Origin: Bugula neritina
Taxonomy: Eukaryota; Bryozoa; Gymnolaemata; Cheilostomatida; Bugulidae
Assembly (NCBI GenBank): GCA_964035545.1
Contig: OZ037765.1
Span: forward strand, 13,448,698 to 13,512,697
Length of the DNA stretch: 64,000 bases
Direction: 5' to 3'
Shown: positions 40,801-53,100 of the stretch, in pieces
Numbering within the stretch: the first letter of the stretch is position 1
Layout: each line of letters starts with the position of its first letter
Translations under genes and position numbers: made by a program
Notes under the pieces: model-generated
Databases searched by the model: none
What the model was told of the DNA's origin: nothing
Seen by the model: the letters and a program-made list of their open reading frames with translations, nothing else

Positions 40801-42301
40801 AATTAAAAATAATAAAAATCCAAGACAATCGACCTAGTTTTTGTGTGAAAAGCTTTGTAAAGGCAAACCTAATCTTTGTGGCAAATGGCAATCTCAAATG
40901 ACATGACCATAGACTGAATATGCAGAATAATCGACTAAACTAATTGCAAGCATTGCTACTCTGTTGCAAGTTATTTTACACAGTTCTGCGGCCAAGTTGA
41001 ATTAGTTGGAAATAAAATTTTGAAACAATAAAAACCCTCAATTTGCTCAGCTTAAAACTTTGATCTAAAATGTGTATCCAAGTATGTCTTGTTTAGCAAT
41101 GAGAGTAACTTTGATTGTAAAGTCAGCACTCGCTCTGATTGGCTAAAACCAGGCAGCCATAGTTAGCACATTTGCATATAACAAATAAAACGCAGTAAAA
41201 CTTGTTTAAAAAACAAATAGTTTTTAGACAAACACTCCAAACTATAGATACAGTGCCCATTTCATATAAATATAACTTTAAAATATGAATAATCACTTAC
41301 TCATTTCTTGGATGAAACTGCACTTTCAAAACAGGTGATGGAAAGCGATATGTGTGTAAGCAATCACCGGTCATAACATTCCATACGGAGACTACATTGT
41401 CTATGGATGCTGACAGCAACTTGTAACCATCTCTATTGAAACTGCAAGAGAGAATACAAATAGAAAGGCAAAGTGACCTAACAATTTATTTGTAGTAATG
41501 TAACAACTTTTATATATTTACGCAAACTCATAGCTACAGCAAATCTTGGGAAATGTTTAGATAGTATATACAATGCATTATGACTATAGCCACCATCAAC
41601 TGCGGCATTAAAAGTAAATCATTTTTAAATTTTTAAATGCAATCTTCATATACCAATCAGTATTAAATATTAGAATGTTTTATAAATAGCATGTCTCACA
41701 CACATAAGCTTTTACCGAGTTAAGCAATACCTGAGCGAACAGACCGGATGCACATGAGCAGATATTAGTTTAGCAATGCCTCTAGTGAGAAAGTCCCAAA
41801 CAACAATTCTCCCGTCATTACAACCAACAGCTAACAAAGTTCCTCTTCGATTGAATGTGCAGGTTATTGCAACACTAACAGAGTCTAGCATGCCATCTGA
41901 TTCCTGTTCATGTAATTACACGCACTCCAAAAGTAAGTTATTGCTCAACATATGTCCTTTGTATAAAAATATAAATTCAAAACAACTTTGTTGAAAGTAA
42001 GAACACATCTAATTATTCATAAAGTAAAAGCTATGTGATTCTGAAAAAAATTACTGTAAAGTTGTAACTCTAACATGATTTTTTAAATAAGCATAGACAA
42101 AATAAAAATAACTGTAATCGTCTCACCTCAGGGTAGTTCTGTCCAAATGTTTCTACAATTTCAACAGCAGTGCACGCATCACTTACATGTAGCAGTATAA
42201 GTAAAAGATATACATAACTTGTGACGAAAGGTTAAAGCTATAAAACACAAAAGTTATCATAGTAAGTTAAAAATTTACATACCTAGCAATTCCAGGTTCA
42301 T
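31628..42301 (-). CDS. RBBP5: RBBP5, core subunit of COMPASS/MLL H3K4 methyltransferases, 12 exons
   Basis: Exons: 42301-42283, 42152-42127, 41903-41731, 41441-41301, 40370-40280, 40018-39840, 39372-39253, 38904-38751, 38234-38045, 36987-36830, 32100-31989, 31719-31628. They total 1455 nt, giving 484 residues, and every phase closes. The start is MNLELLETFGQNYPE. Residues about 20-325 are a WD40 propeller (NRRGTLLAVGCNDGRIVVWD, SASIDNVVSVWN, VSIWAHNQVENWSAFAPDF). Residues 328-357 carry the activation/ASH2L-binding segment (ENVEYEEKEGEFDLEDED). About 371-378 is the WDR5-binding DVDVT motif, then LYLPIAPEVEDPED. The conserved DEVHPLL lies in the basic tail, which is shorter than in human RBBP5 (538 residues). 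It scaffolds WDR5, ASH2L and the SET methyltransferase in the nucleus. Intron 11 uses a GC donor (D|GCAAGT at 31988). Intron 10 contains an opposite-strand LRR gene. Confidence 0.95.
31819..31886. repeat. (TA)n microsatellite
   Basis: About 34 TA units in the last intron of RBBP5, between exon 11 (ends 31989) and exon 12 (starts 31719). Confidence 0.92.
33015..36512 (+). CDS. LRRC74-like leucine-rich-repeat protein nested in RBBP5 intron
   Basis: Firm exons: 34146-34291, 34413-34597, 35241-35367, 35503-35697, 35841-35984 and 36213-36512 (stop TGA). A probable first exon is 33015-33153 (MMEAIRSSESLQ, ending DVSTKHNE, phase 1). One or more small exons in 33154-34145 are unresolved; a candidate begins near 33964 (MKIVKYCKCATITW). 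The firm part has ribonuclease-inhibitor-type repeats of about 28 residues: VEVLDLDDNGIDAQG, MKLDVSGNNIGD, ITELNLSRNGFES, LLRLDLSGNSLRGGG, LKYVNFANNGIG, LQEIDVTNNRIPLAG and LRFIDLSRN. A C-terminal helical region of about 100 residues follows. This architecture and LVTNTTV, SEQFIK-like SQQFIK fit LRRC74A/B, proteins of unclear function with testis- or cilia-biased expression in vertebrates (general recollection). The exon ending at 34597 uses a GC donor (GG|GCAAGT). The gene is transcribed antisense to its host. Confidence 0.8.
35105..35199. repeat. Short inverted repeat (possible MITE remnant)
   Basis: Arms of about 27 bp (35105-35131 and 35174-35199) pair imperfectly: CACTGCTTTTCTATGCATCG against the reverse complement of AATGCATGGAAAGGCAGTG. 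It lies in an intron of the LRR gene. Function is unknown. Confidence 0.6.
39383..39426. repeat. AT microsatellite in RBBP5 intron
   Basis: A degenerate TATATAAATATAT run next to the acceptor of RBBP5 exon 7 (exon starts 39372). Confidence 0.7.
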
Positions 42302-44151
42302 TTTGATACAAATCCAACAATCTAAAACAACCAAAGTTATAAAGCTCATACATAAATTATCAACGGCCCGTCTTCATAAACTATAATGCACAGCTTGTCC
42401 AAGCTTTATTATAAAGACAATTCATCTAAAGTTACCTTCACTGAGTTTTCCAAAAGAAACTGTAACAGTTTTAGAACCTTTATCAGCTATGCGGATTAAC
42501 TATATTAAACAGAATTCACACTTGCCATCATAACTACATCAGCTCAATCATTTAATGTATACTATGGTATCACATGTACATTTTTCAACTTTTCTTTTGC
42601 AAAACCGTTGGTATTAGTGTATGTTACTATATTACTAAAGCTGTTTTTCATCAGGCAACATACATTATCAATTATTTAAAAGTGCCATTTTTGATATAAC
42701 TCTTACTTTTTGTTTGTGAGCAAACAAATAATATTCTTATTAGTATTACTAATTAGTAATTATTAAAACTGTAAAAGTGAAATTAAATAATAACTTAAAA
42801 AAAATGATAATAATAAATTTAATAATAATATTTCATTTCTTATTTAATTTTAATGAAGACAATTATATTTATTTCATTATAATTACTATTAGTATTACTA
42901 ATACTAATAGTATTAGTATTACTATTAGTATTAGTATTACTATTACAATAATATCATTCGTATTAATATTTTAATTTGATTTAATTTAATAAACAACTCA
43001 TAGTCATAGTTAATGTCATTAAATAATTATAATAAATTAATTAATATTAATTAATATCATTATATTTATTAAAAATAAAAATTGATTTATTCCAATTCAT
43101 AATGATAACCATAATCATAATGATATTGATATATTCTGAAATTAAGTCTTTATACTTATAGTCATAACTTTATCAGTTTATGGCCATAAGAACAATTATT
43201 GACTTTGAGTATTGACTGATAGAAAAAACCCACGGTGACTGTGACAGTGAGTGAGTGAGTGACACACTGAGTCTGAGGCAGAATTTGATAATCGTTGGAA
43301 GCGGGTTTGTTACTATCAGAACTGAGAAAAATGGTTGCGAAAGTTGAAACAAAATGTGGTTTAGCCTGAAATCAAAGGGCGGACAAAAAGTAATCTGCTC
43401 AGTGATTAGAACCACTGAACTGAAACTATAAGTTATAGGTTATAGTTCAATGATTAGAACCACTGCAACGCTGCTACTCAACGCATTCCAGTAAAATTGG
43501 CCTATTCTAAGTAGGGTGCCAATTAAATACATTTTCTGAAAAAATTAATTTAGGCTGATATTATATTGTTCATTATCTAATGATTAATTTAATTGTTAAT
43601 TATTATTAAATACTGCAACTACAATAAAATACACAAATAATTTTTTTAGCCTAAGCGCAGTTTTTAGTTTGTTCATCAAAGACGAACGCCTTGTACCCCG
43701 ACTTTGCAGAAGCAGAACAATCTATTGCATTATTATTGTTGTTATGTGTGTGTGTGGGATAACTCCATTAATATAGTTCTACCTCCATAGCCACCCACCA
43801 AACGCCAGGACACCGGAAAATTGTAACATACTCGTCTGGCAGTGTCTCGCGTGGTTAGTATGATTGCAATAACATAGTTTTTGTTTTTTAATTGCAATAT
43901 GTGCTGTCAATTGCAAAAACTTCATTCCACTTTAAATTTATTTCAACTAAACTGCAAGTAATATTACAGTCAGACCAGTGACCACTTTCAATGTGAAACT
44001 GAGTGTGACTGTCGCTCACTCCGCAGTCTCAGTCTGAATCACTGTGGAGATACGTTGATGCTTTGGCCTAATTATATTTTTTTATAAAATGTTATTATAA
44101 TCATTTCTGTTTTTATTCTTAGGACTTCTGGAGACTGTAAAATAAACAATA
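42302..44151. other. Intergenic region between divergent RBBP5 and CYB5R genes
   Basis: The two start codons are 1.85 kb apart on opposite strands, so this stretch should hold both promoters, though no TATA box was identified. It contains a simple-sequence tract of TATTAGTATTAC units (about 42730-43080). There is also a locally duplicated TGATTAGAACCACTG motif (about 43402 and 43453). A TATTCTTAG|GACTTC acceptor-like site at about 44121 suggests a 5'-UTR intron for the reductase gene. Confidence 0.55.
42730..43080. repeat. Cryptic simple-sequence tract
   Basis: ATTACTATTAGTATTACT-type units grade into AATAATTTAATTAATATTAAT. It yields a low-complexity spurious frame rich in ITISISIT. Confidence 0.7.
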
Positions 44152-47100
44152 ATGAATGATAGCTCCATGGCTATGACAATGGTTAGTAAGACTAAAAGTA
44201 AAAACTAAAAGTAAATCAAAATTTATTTTGGGTTTTTAATTTACTTGCAGTTACTGTAAGTGTAAGTTCAAGTTGTCAGTGTTGCTATTAGATTTAGTAT
44301 TACTATTACTATTGGTTTTATTGTCAGTAATAATACTACTATTAGTATTAGTAATTAGTCATGCAGAAAATACAACTATGGTGCCACAACCAATACAATT
44401 GGAATTAAATTCAATATTAAATAATAAATTAGTTATTACTAATTATATTTTTATAATGCTATTAATTTTACCAATAGTAATACTTATGCTAATAGTAAAT
44501 ATAATAGCTTGTAAGTAATGAAAATATTGATAATTAGTATTATTCTGTAGTGTATGGGTATGTCATTTTCAATTTGCTTTGCTAAATTAGTATTACTATT
44601 ACTATTACTATAACTCTTAGACTTAGTAATACTATAACTAATAGTATTAGAATATAATTTTAATATTTGATATTGGTTTTGAAATATAAATATTACTATT
44701 GTCTACTACTAATGGTGTCATCCCAGATAGACGCTTCCCAGTTAGACGCTAGGCTAAATTTCCCACTTGGAGGCTTCTCAGTTAGACGTTAGTTATATGT
44801 TTTAGTACAATATAATTATATGTATGTTATGTATTTTATGTACAATTTATTTGAATATTATTGAAATATATGTATATTTAAATAAATTTGAATCAGCTGT
44901 TTGCTATTTAGCACATAAATTCCTTTGACATGCATTAACTTATTAATTTTGCATTTTGTTATTTGAAAAAATAATAGTTCAATAAGAAGTATTCATTAAA
45001 GATAATGACTATTCTTAATGTATTCCTGTTTGTTGTCTCACACAAATTTATGAAAATTGGAATAATATTATTCCAGATAATTCATATTAACTATTATTTC
45101 ATGTTTAGCAATCAATGCAGCAACTATAAATTCATATATAGGTATATTACTGTATATATCGCACCAGAACAAAGAATAGCGTCTAAATGGGAAAAGTCCA
45201 AGTGGACAGCGTCTAACTGGGAAGCATCTATCTGGGATGAAACCATACTAATAGACTAACTTTAAGTATTCGTTTAAATTATACTATTAGCAACTTTACT
45301 ATCACCAGCCCTAGGAGTAGGACTGTTACTATACTATTAGTTTTAAGAAGGTTACTATTACCATGTGTTTAGAGCTTTAGTATTTGAAATTAATATTGTG
45401 TTCCATTTACTTGTAAAAGTATTCTATGTATGTGCTGTAGACAACAACCAAGTTGGCCATCACTTTTGGAGTTCTTGCTGTTGGTTCATTAGTTGTGATA
45501 GTTTTAAAAAAACTCATCAACAGGAAACCACCCAAAACTTTGCTTGATCCTAACGTTAAAGTACAATTGAAACTCATTGAAAAAGAGGTAAGGCTTAAAA
45601 ATTAAAGATATTTTCCTCAATATTGTTTCTCATCTATTACATGTTTATTAGGTTTCCTATTGTTACCGGGATTTTTTTGTGATCAATTTTATAACAAAAT
45701 TCATACAATAATTGTTATCTATTTAAAATCATTACTATTGAATAAATTTTTATATAAGGTAATATTTCGATTTGTTTAGTATGTAATTGAATATATATAT
45801 AATCATGAACGGAGTAACACCTAGTTTTAGTTTAATAGAATTTTTGAAGGGGTTGTATGCTTAGCCAAATTTTAAGAATTTAGGTAGACGCATTAGTAAG
45901 CCGAAATAATTTTATCGCAGTAATAAGCTCTTTATATACTGCTCACATTTGCTAACAAAACTTGATAGTTTTTATAGCAATAAAATGCATATCTTTAGGT
46001 GTGGGAAAATCAAGAATGCATCACTATAGTAGTTCACCTGCTAACAAGTAGTTAGAGCACTCATTGCATAGAAGTTATTTGCATAAGATAAATTGAGATG
46101 CTGGTATTTTAGCTTGCCACAACATTTGAAGCAGAAAAACTCAACATTGACAAATCATGTTTTGGTTAATTATCTTGTGTATGCTTTGAGTTGATGTGTG
46201 AATAGACTATGTTGGATGTTTGCTTTGATCTGATATTTAGTTAATGGTTTGCTGTGCACACATATGCATATATTTATTCTCAGTAATTTGTTTTTTGTAA
46301 AGCATGCTTATAATTTTTCTGTTCTGTCTTTAGGAAATCAGTCATGATACAAGAAGATTTAGGTTTGCTCTGCCTTCGCCTAACCACTGCTTTGGTCTGC
46401 CCATTGGTAATATTATTACATAATCTTCAACTGTTTTTTTACCCTTTGATAACGTTAACTCATGGTATTTAGTTTGTTTTTTGTATAGGACAATTCAAAA
46501 TCTAAATAGGATGCTTACAATGTAGGCATTCTCTTGTACTGTCAAAACTTGGAATTTTTGCATTGAAATAATATGTTGATTTGTCAATTATGCTGTCTTA
46601 GTGGGGGTGCCAACATGCAAAAATGGGCGGGTGGAGCACATCAATACTAACCTTTGTTGCTATATATCACTGCAAAGCCAACATTCTACTGATCTCAGAT
46701 CTGCAAGTACCTTTTTTGTATCTGGGGGGGTTCTCTCGTGAGAGGGGTGGATATACAGGGGTTTAGCATTTTTCAAGGGGGGACTATGGAACTCTAAATA
46801 TTTAATTTTCTGAGTAGTTTAAGTTTGACATTAAAAATATTTTCAAGGAATGTTGTACACATATGAAACTTTCTCTAACAAAAGTTTTGACCGAAAATAA
46901 AAAAGTGGGCGGAGCCTATAATATGACAAACTACTTTTTTGCATATACCGGATATTCTCTAAACTGCTACTTTTCTGTTCTAGCATTTAGAATGTTGATT
47001 TTTGGTATGAAAATACTCTATTGTGTTCTAATAATGCTCTCCGGTTTTCATTACATTCTGAACTATATAACATATTTCCCAACCATGACAAATAAAAAAC

Positions 47101-50100
47101 ATAAAACGGGAGTTATCTCCTCCGTTAAAAATTATTGCATTTCTACCCAATAATATTGCTCTTTGTTGATAGGAACAACATCAGCATGATAAAAATGTAT
47201 TCTTAGTGTATTTATATTAGCTTATTGACTTATTTTGAATAATTGATTACGATCAATACTATTAAGTATTAATATTCAATATTTACTGTATAAATTGAGT
47301 GTCAGCAATAATTAACAGACCACTAATATTCGATTTTTTTATCCATAAGTATAGTAACATAAAATATGGTTCATAAAAAAGTAATATTATGATTTCAGCA
47401 TCACAAGCAATTACTATGCTCTTTTATATCAGATATTGGTAGACATTTGTAATTGTATTTATTTATAAATAAGATAGTATTTAAAATTTTAATTTACAAT
47501 AGATCAAGCTTTATTACAAAGTTTTGTTATCTCTAGCGTTTATATACCAAATTAAATATATTATAATTCTTCATCAGAACTGCATTTGTTGCCATCATCA
47601 TCATAATCAGGCTCTTTGTTTGAAAAAGAAGACTGGCCACTTTTGTTGTTGCAATCGAAACATTCACATAAACCACAGCATTTCATCATCAGGCGCTTGC
47701 ATTTGCATGCTTTACTCTTACAGCCTGCTTTTTTGCATTTACATGCTGTTAAAATCACATCTGCGTTGCTTTCAAAATCATATTTTATTGGAGTCAAGTT
47801 AGTATCCCAACCATGGTCAAAAATTGGCTGGTGAAGTAAAATAGGTGTAAAAGCAAGTTGCCAAAGTATAACTTGATAATTGGCTCGTTTCACGTGATAT
47901 TCTAGGGAATTCCTACTAGGTGGTAGCTGTGCTTCACTGGAGACATTTTTTAAAGCCAATATTTTATATCTTGCTTCAGTGATATCATCATAGGCACCAT
48001 ATAGGTTGGAGACAAATCATTCACACTCTAAGTATGTTTCTTCTGATACTGGGGACCAATCATTAGAACCTAAAGACAGATTATAGCTTTCCTTTTCAAG
48101 TACCTCCAAAGCACGCTTTTTAGATATTCGGAAGATAAAACTTACTGAGTCACAACCTGTAAGTGCATGGAGTGATAATAGATTCTTGAGAACTTTTTGT
48201 AGATTTTTTTGGCTGATTCAAAAAGAGATATATATCTTCTGTGACTCCCCATTCCAACGAAGATTACTACATCTTTATTAGCCTGCTCAGTTAAAACATT
48301 ACTAAGATGATGTTAAGCGCAATAATAGCAACATCGGTATCTACTGATCTTATTACTACCAAATCGTAATCACTCAGTGCATCAGCTGCATGAAGGATTA
48401 ATCTCGTGTCTGCTTCATCATGATTGGATTTCAATTTGTTACAATTTTAACGATAATGGTTTTGCAGAACACAGACTTCTTTGGCGCTACACACTAAAGA
48501 TGTACCAGCTGGAATTTTCTCAATATGTCTACTCCATGCACCTTCACTATGTAATCTACCAACTCATTTTTGTTGTGAATATTGCTCAGAAAAGCACTCC
48601 AGTTTTTAGGAACAGGCAGGTTGTTATGAATAATGGAAATAGATCACATCTATTGGGCACCCCGTCTAATACGCTCTTGTGCTTTAATTGATGTTTCAGA
48701 ATACACGTCAAACACTACATCAACCCTTGTATATCCTTTGCCACATTCAAGAAATATTTCCAACATCTTCAGAGCATAGCTATAAAAAGTGCCTGATGTT
48801 TTTGTCGAGTGAAGTATGCACATACCATCAATAATGATCGATTTGTTGGTGGACAGTTGACTATCATCATTGGAGACCCTGTTTCCAAGATATTTCTGTT
48901 CCAAAATATGCATTAGTTGCAATTTGCATGTTTTTCTCATCTGTCTGTTTTCAGTAAATAGAGCAAGAGGAATGGGTCCAATTTCTTTCTCTAGAACTGT
49001 ATGCAAATCTTTGGCACTTTTGGCACTTATGAGAAGTTTAGCAAATGATATTTTAGGAACATTTGGTTTAATGGCCGGTTGAAGTGATTTAGCCACAAAG
49101 TCAAAGGAAGGGATTTTAAGCCGGTGAATAGCAGTGTAAAATGGTTTTATTGTATTCAAAAGTCTATCTTGAAAAAACTTTTGAGCCATTTCTCCTCCCT
49201 GAGCCATAGCAGTCATTATTGACAAGAAGGTCTTCGCATCGGGACTTACTCCAGTAGCAATATTAATCAGTTCAGTTGAAGTATTGCTAAACAACTTAAC
49301 ATCAAACTGCTGCAATGTAAAAAGAATTGCTTGTGTATCAATCTCATCCGTCATAGTTGTAATGATTGTGTCTTCCTTGTGTAGTGTTGATGACTGTGAG
49401 GCTATTTGGCAAAAATCCTTTTGCAAAGAAAGCAGTTGGGCTCTGATATGACTAGTTAAGAACCATTTTGTCCGAGCTTCTTCATGGTTGCTAATGCCAA
49501 TAATGCCTCCAGATGTTTTACTGCCTCGATTCAAAGTTTGCTCCAAGACCTGATCTGGAGCCCCATACCTGCAATTTTTTTTCCTGTCCTGTTTACGGTG
49601 AATGAACCCTTTGCAAACATTCCATAAACTTCTGGAGTAGATTCAGGCAAATTTAGCATATCAATAAGGTATATAGGCAGCCACCTTAAGTAGTTTGTGC
49701 GATCATACGCAAAAAAATACTGGTAACATTGCCTGCATACTGTCCAAATAAAATTGCCAGTTGCCAGTACGCTCAGCTCAAATAAATCCCAACATGGCTT
49801 CTACTGCATGAAGGTAGGAATTCCAGAACATTGAAAGGTTAGATTTTAATTTAGTATCAGAATCAAACTTTTTTATAGCAGTAGCAACTTTATCTGCAAC
49901 AGTGGTCCATTCACGCAAGTTATCATCAATAGAAATACGTATGATGAGACTCTAATGGGTCAAACTGATCATTTTATTGAAGCCATTCCGAAAGAGATTT
50001 TAGTTTCTGCCTTGATATTGCCTCATACAAAATCTTGTGTGCCCGTACACTTCTGTTATAATGCTTACCACATAGCACCTGTTTCACTGTAACTTCAGAA

Positions 50101-53100
50101 TATATATCACTGTGTACAAGAACTTGGGCTAGGCCGCTTGATTTTACCATTTTGCCAAGTGCTGCCATGTAATTCATCAAGATATGAAAACCGCCCATTC
50201 GAATTATTGTGTTTGAAAATTCAGTTGGTTTGTTCCATTGAATCTCTTTGGCAATCTTGTAGATAGCTTGGTCAAATGTAATTACTGAATGTTTCTGATT
50301 TAAAACTTTCATAGTTTTTTTTAGCTGCAGAAGGATTGTATAAATTGTTGATGGATCTGTTGATGGTGCATTAATCATTGGGCAATACCCAATGACTGAT
50401 CTTTTATTATCTTCTGTGGCAACCAAATTTCTTACATTAAAGCTACTCCAGCTGGGGCAGTTATGTGTAGAAGGACTTATATCCAATTGAAATAGTTTGA
50501 TTGGGGCAAGTCTTGCCAATAGCCATGCTGTATTTAGATTACATGAATCCTCAAGTGACTTTTTCATATTCAGCAATGTCTCTTGACTAAGTTTTGTGAT
50601 AAAATATGATTTTGAAAGCAACGCAGATGTGATTTTAACAGCATGTAAATGCAAAAAAGCAGGCTGTAAGAGTAAAGCATGCAAATGCAAGCGCCTGATG
50701 ATGAAATGCTGTGGTTTATGTGAATGTTTCGATTGCAACAACAAAAGTGGCCAGTCTTCTTTTTCAAACAAAGAGCCTGATTATGATGATGATGGCAACA
50801 AACGCAGTTCTGATGAAGAATTATAATATATTTAATTTGGTATATAAACGCTAGAGATAACAAAACTTTGTAATAAAGCTTGATCTATTGTAAATTAAAA
50901 TTTTAAATACTATCTTATTTATAAATAAATACAATTACAAATGTCTACCAATATCTGATATAAAAGAGCATAGTAATTGCTTGTGATGCTGAAATCATAA
51001 TATTACTTATACAGTAAATATTGAATATTAATACTTAATAGTATTGATCGTAATCAATTATTCAAAATAAGTCAATAAGCTAATATAAATACACTAAGAA
51101 TACATTTTTATCATGCTGATGTTGTTCCTATCAACAAAGAGCAATATTATTGGGTAGAAATGCAATAATTTTTAACGGAGGAGATAACTCCCGTTTTATG
51201 TTTTTTATTTGTCATGGTTGGGAAATATGTTATATAGTTCAGAATGTAATGAAAACCGGAGAGCATTATTAGAACACAATAGAGTATTTTCATACCAAAA
51301 ATCAACATTCTAAATGCTAGAACAGAAAAGTAGCAGTTTAGAGAATATCCGGTATATGCAAAAAAGTAGTTTGTCATATTATAGGCTCCGCCCACTTTTT
51401 TATTTTCGGTCAAAACTTTTGTTAGAGAAAGTTTCATATGTGTACAACATTCCTTGAAAATATTTTTAATGTCAAACTTAAACTACTCAGAAAATTAAAT
51501 ATTTAGAGTTCCATAGTCCCCCCTTGAAAAATGCTGAACCCCTGTATATCCACCCCTCTCACGAGAGAACCCCCCCAGATACAAAAAAGGTACTTGCAGA
51601 TCTGAGATCAGTAGAATGTTGGCTTTGCAGTGATATATAGCAACAAAGGTTAGTATTGATGTGCTCCACCCGCCCATTTTTGCATGTTGGCACCCCCACT
51701 ATCTGTGTCTAATGATGGATAAATGTTTATGGAACTTTAGGCACTCATATATATATGAGCTCACTGGTTGGCAACAAGCTCGTAGTGAGACCCTATACTC
51801 CAGTTTCTAGTGATGATGATTTAGGCTATGTGGACTTTATCATTAAGGTAAACGGACACCAACATTCGACAATAATATATAATATTTTCCAAGGCGTAGA
51901 GTACAATGATTCTTTAGTACCTTTATTTACCTAAATTTCAAATAAAACTCCGAAGTCAACAATCATCTGATCATTGCATAAATATGTTCATTACTGATAT
52001 AGGTAATGTTAATTTAAAATACCAAAGTTCATTACTGAAATGTATCATTACTAATATCAATATATAGAGTAGTGCAATCTCTGAAATACTGTGTTGTGAA
52101 ATAAATAGTCAATAGTATTGTGTCTGTTAGTTACCTATAAAGTTTTATATGTTCACATTTTACATATGTAAAGGTTGAATCAAATTACTCAGAAAAAATT
52201 ATTTGAAAATCCTTTTCTTTGCTAGCAATATTTTTTCAGCCTATGTGGTGGATAAGTAGATATCAGCTGTACATCTCGTGACATATCTCCTTTTCACTCA
52301 CTCAGCGAGTCACAGATATTGAATGTAAAGTTATTGTTCGTAGTCCAATGGCATATTTTCAATTGTTTATATGCTGTAGGTTTACTTCAAAAATGTTCAC
52401 CCTAAATTTCCCGAAGGTGGGAAAATGTCCCAGTATTTGAATGACATGGCTATAGGAGACTTCATGGACATGAGGGGTCCCAGTGGACTCTGCACATATG
52501 AGGGTAAAGGGCTGTTTGCAATCAAGCCTGACAAGAAAAGCCAGCCAGCTATGAGACAAGTGAAGAAAGTGGGAATGATTGCTGGGGGAACTGGTAAGTT
52601 TCCAGCTTATAAAATATTATATATGTTGTATGTTATGTTAGTTACTGCTGACAGCAAAGACTGCACAATTCAGTTTAGTAGCAATTATATATGTGTTTAC
52701 ACGGCCATGTTGTTTCATGTGGTGTGTGAGAGATAAGAACTAACCCCTGGAGTTCTGTTCAGGTATGTATAACATGAGATGCTTCACTAAAGTACTGCCA
52801 AAAAATTTTGTATGGGTTAATAGTCGCCATCCCTATGAGGACCCCTGATGTAAAGGGTTTTTGTAAGCAGGCTAAGGATGTTTTCACTATTGCGGCAAAG
52901 GTTCAATCGTAACTGAATGCCCTTCCTAACGTCAACAATGGCCTTTACTGGGGATCGAACCATTGACTTAATGTTTACTAGCTCGGTGCTTTAACCCCTA
53001 GACAACGGCTGCTCCCCAAACTAGTCCCTAAATAGACCATGTAAAACTCAGCCAATCAGCGAAGTGTACCAGGTCAATGTCTTACCATTGTAACTGATAT

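Larger units (their letters stand above)
46601..51699. mobile_element. 5.1-kb DNA transposon with about 1.1-kb terminal inverted repeats
   Basis: Outer ends are GTGGGGGTGCCAACATGC and GCATGTTGGCACCCCCAC, flanked on both sides by TA. Inverted repeats run 46601-47788 and 50599-51699 and are about 99% identical apart from one roughly 90-bp indel. The unique core carries a decayed minus-strand gene. Its last 60 or so codons lie in the left repeat, so an antisense copy of the Cys-rich tail is present in the right repeat. The element lies in intron 3 of the reductase gene. The superfamily is unsettled; Academ-like is a candidate because of the nuclease-like motifs. Confidence 0.85.

Noticed and set aside
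47616-47834. Plus-strand open frame of 72 codons (and its mirror at 50570-50863)
   Set aside because: It is antisense to the Cys-rich tail in the TIR; its His/Cys-rich look is a by-product of the sense strand.
51147-51437. Identical 96-codon frames at 46863-47153 and 51147-51437
   Set aside because: They are the two arms of one inverted repeat; no domain signal and no connection to the core gene.
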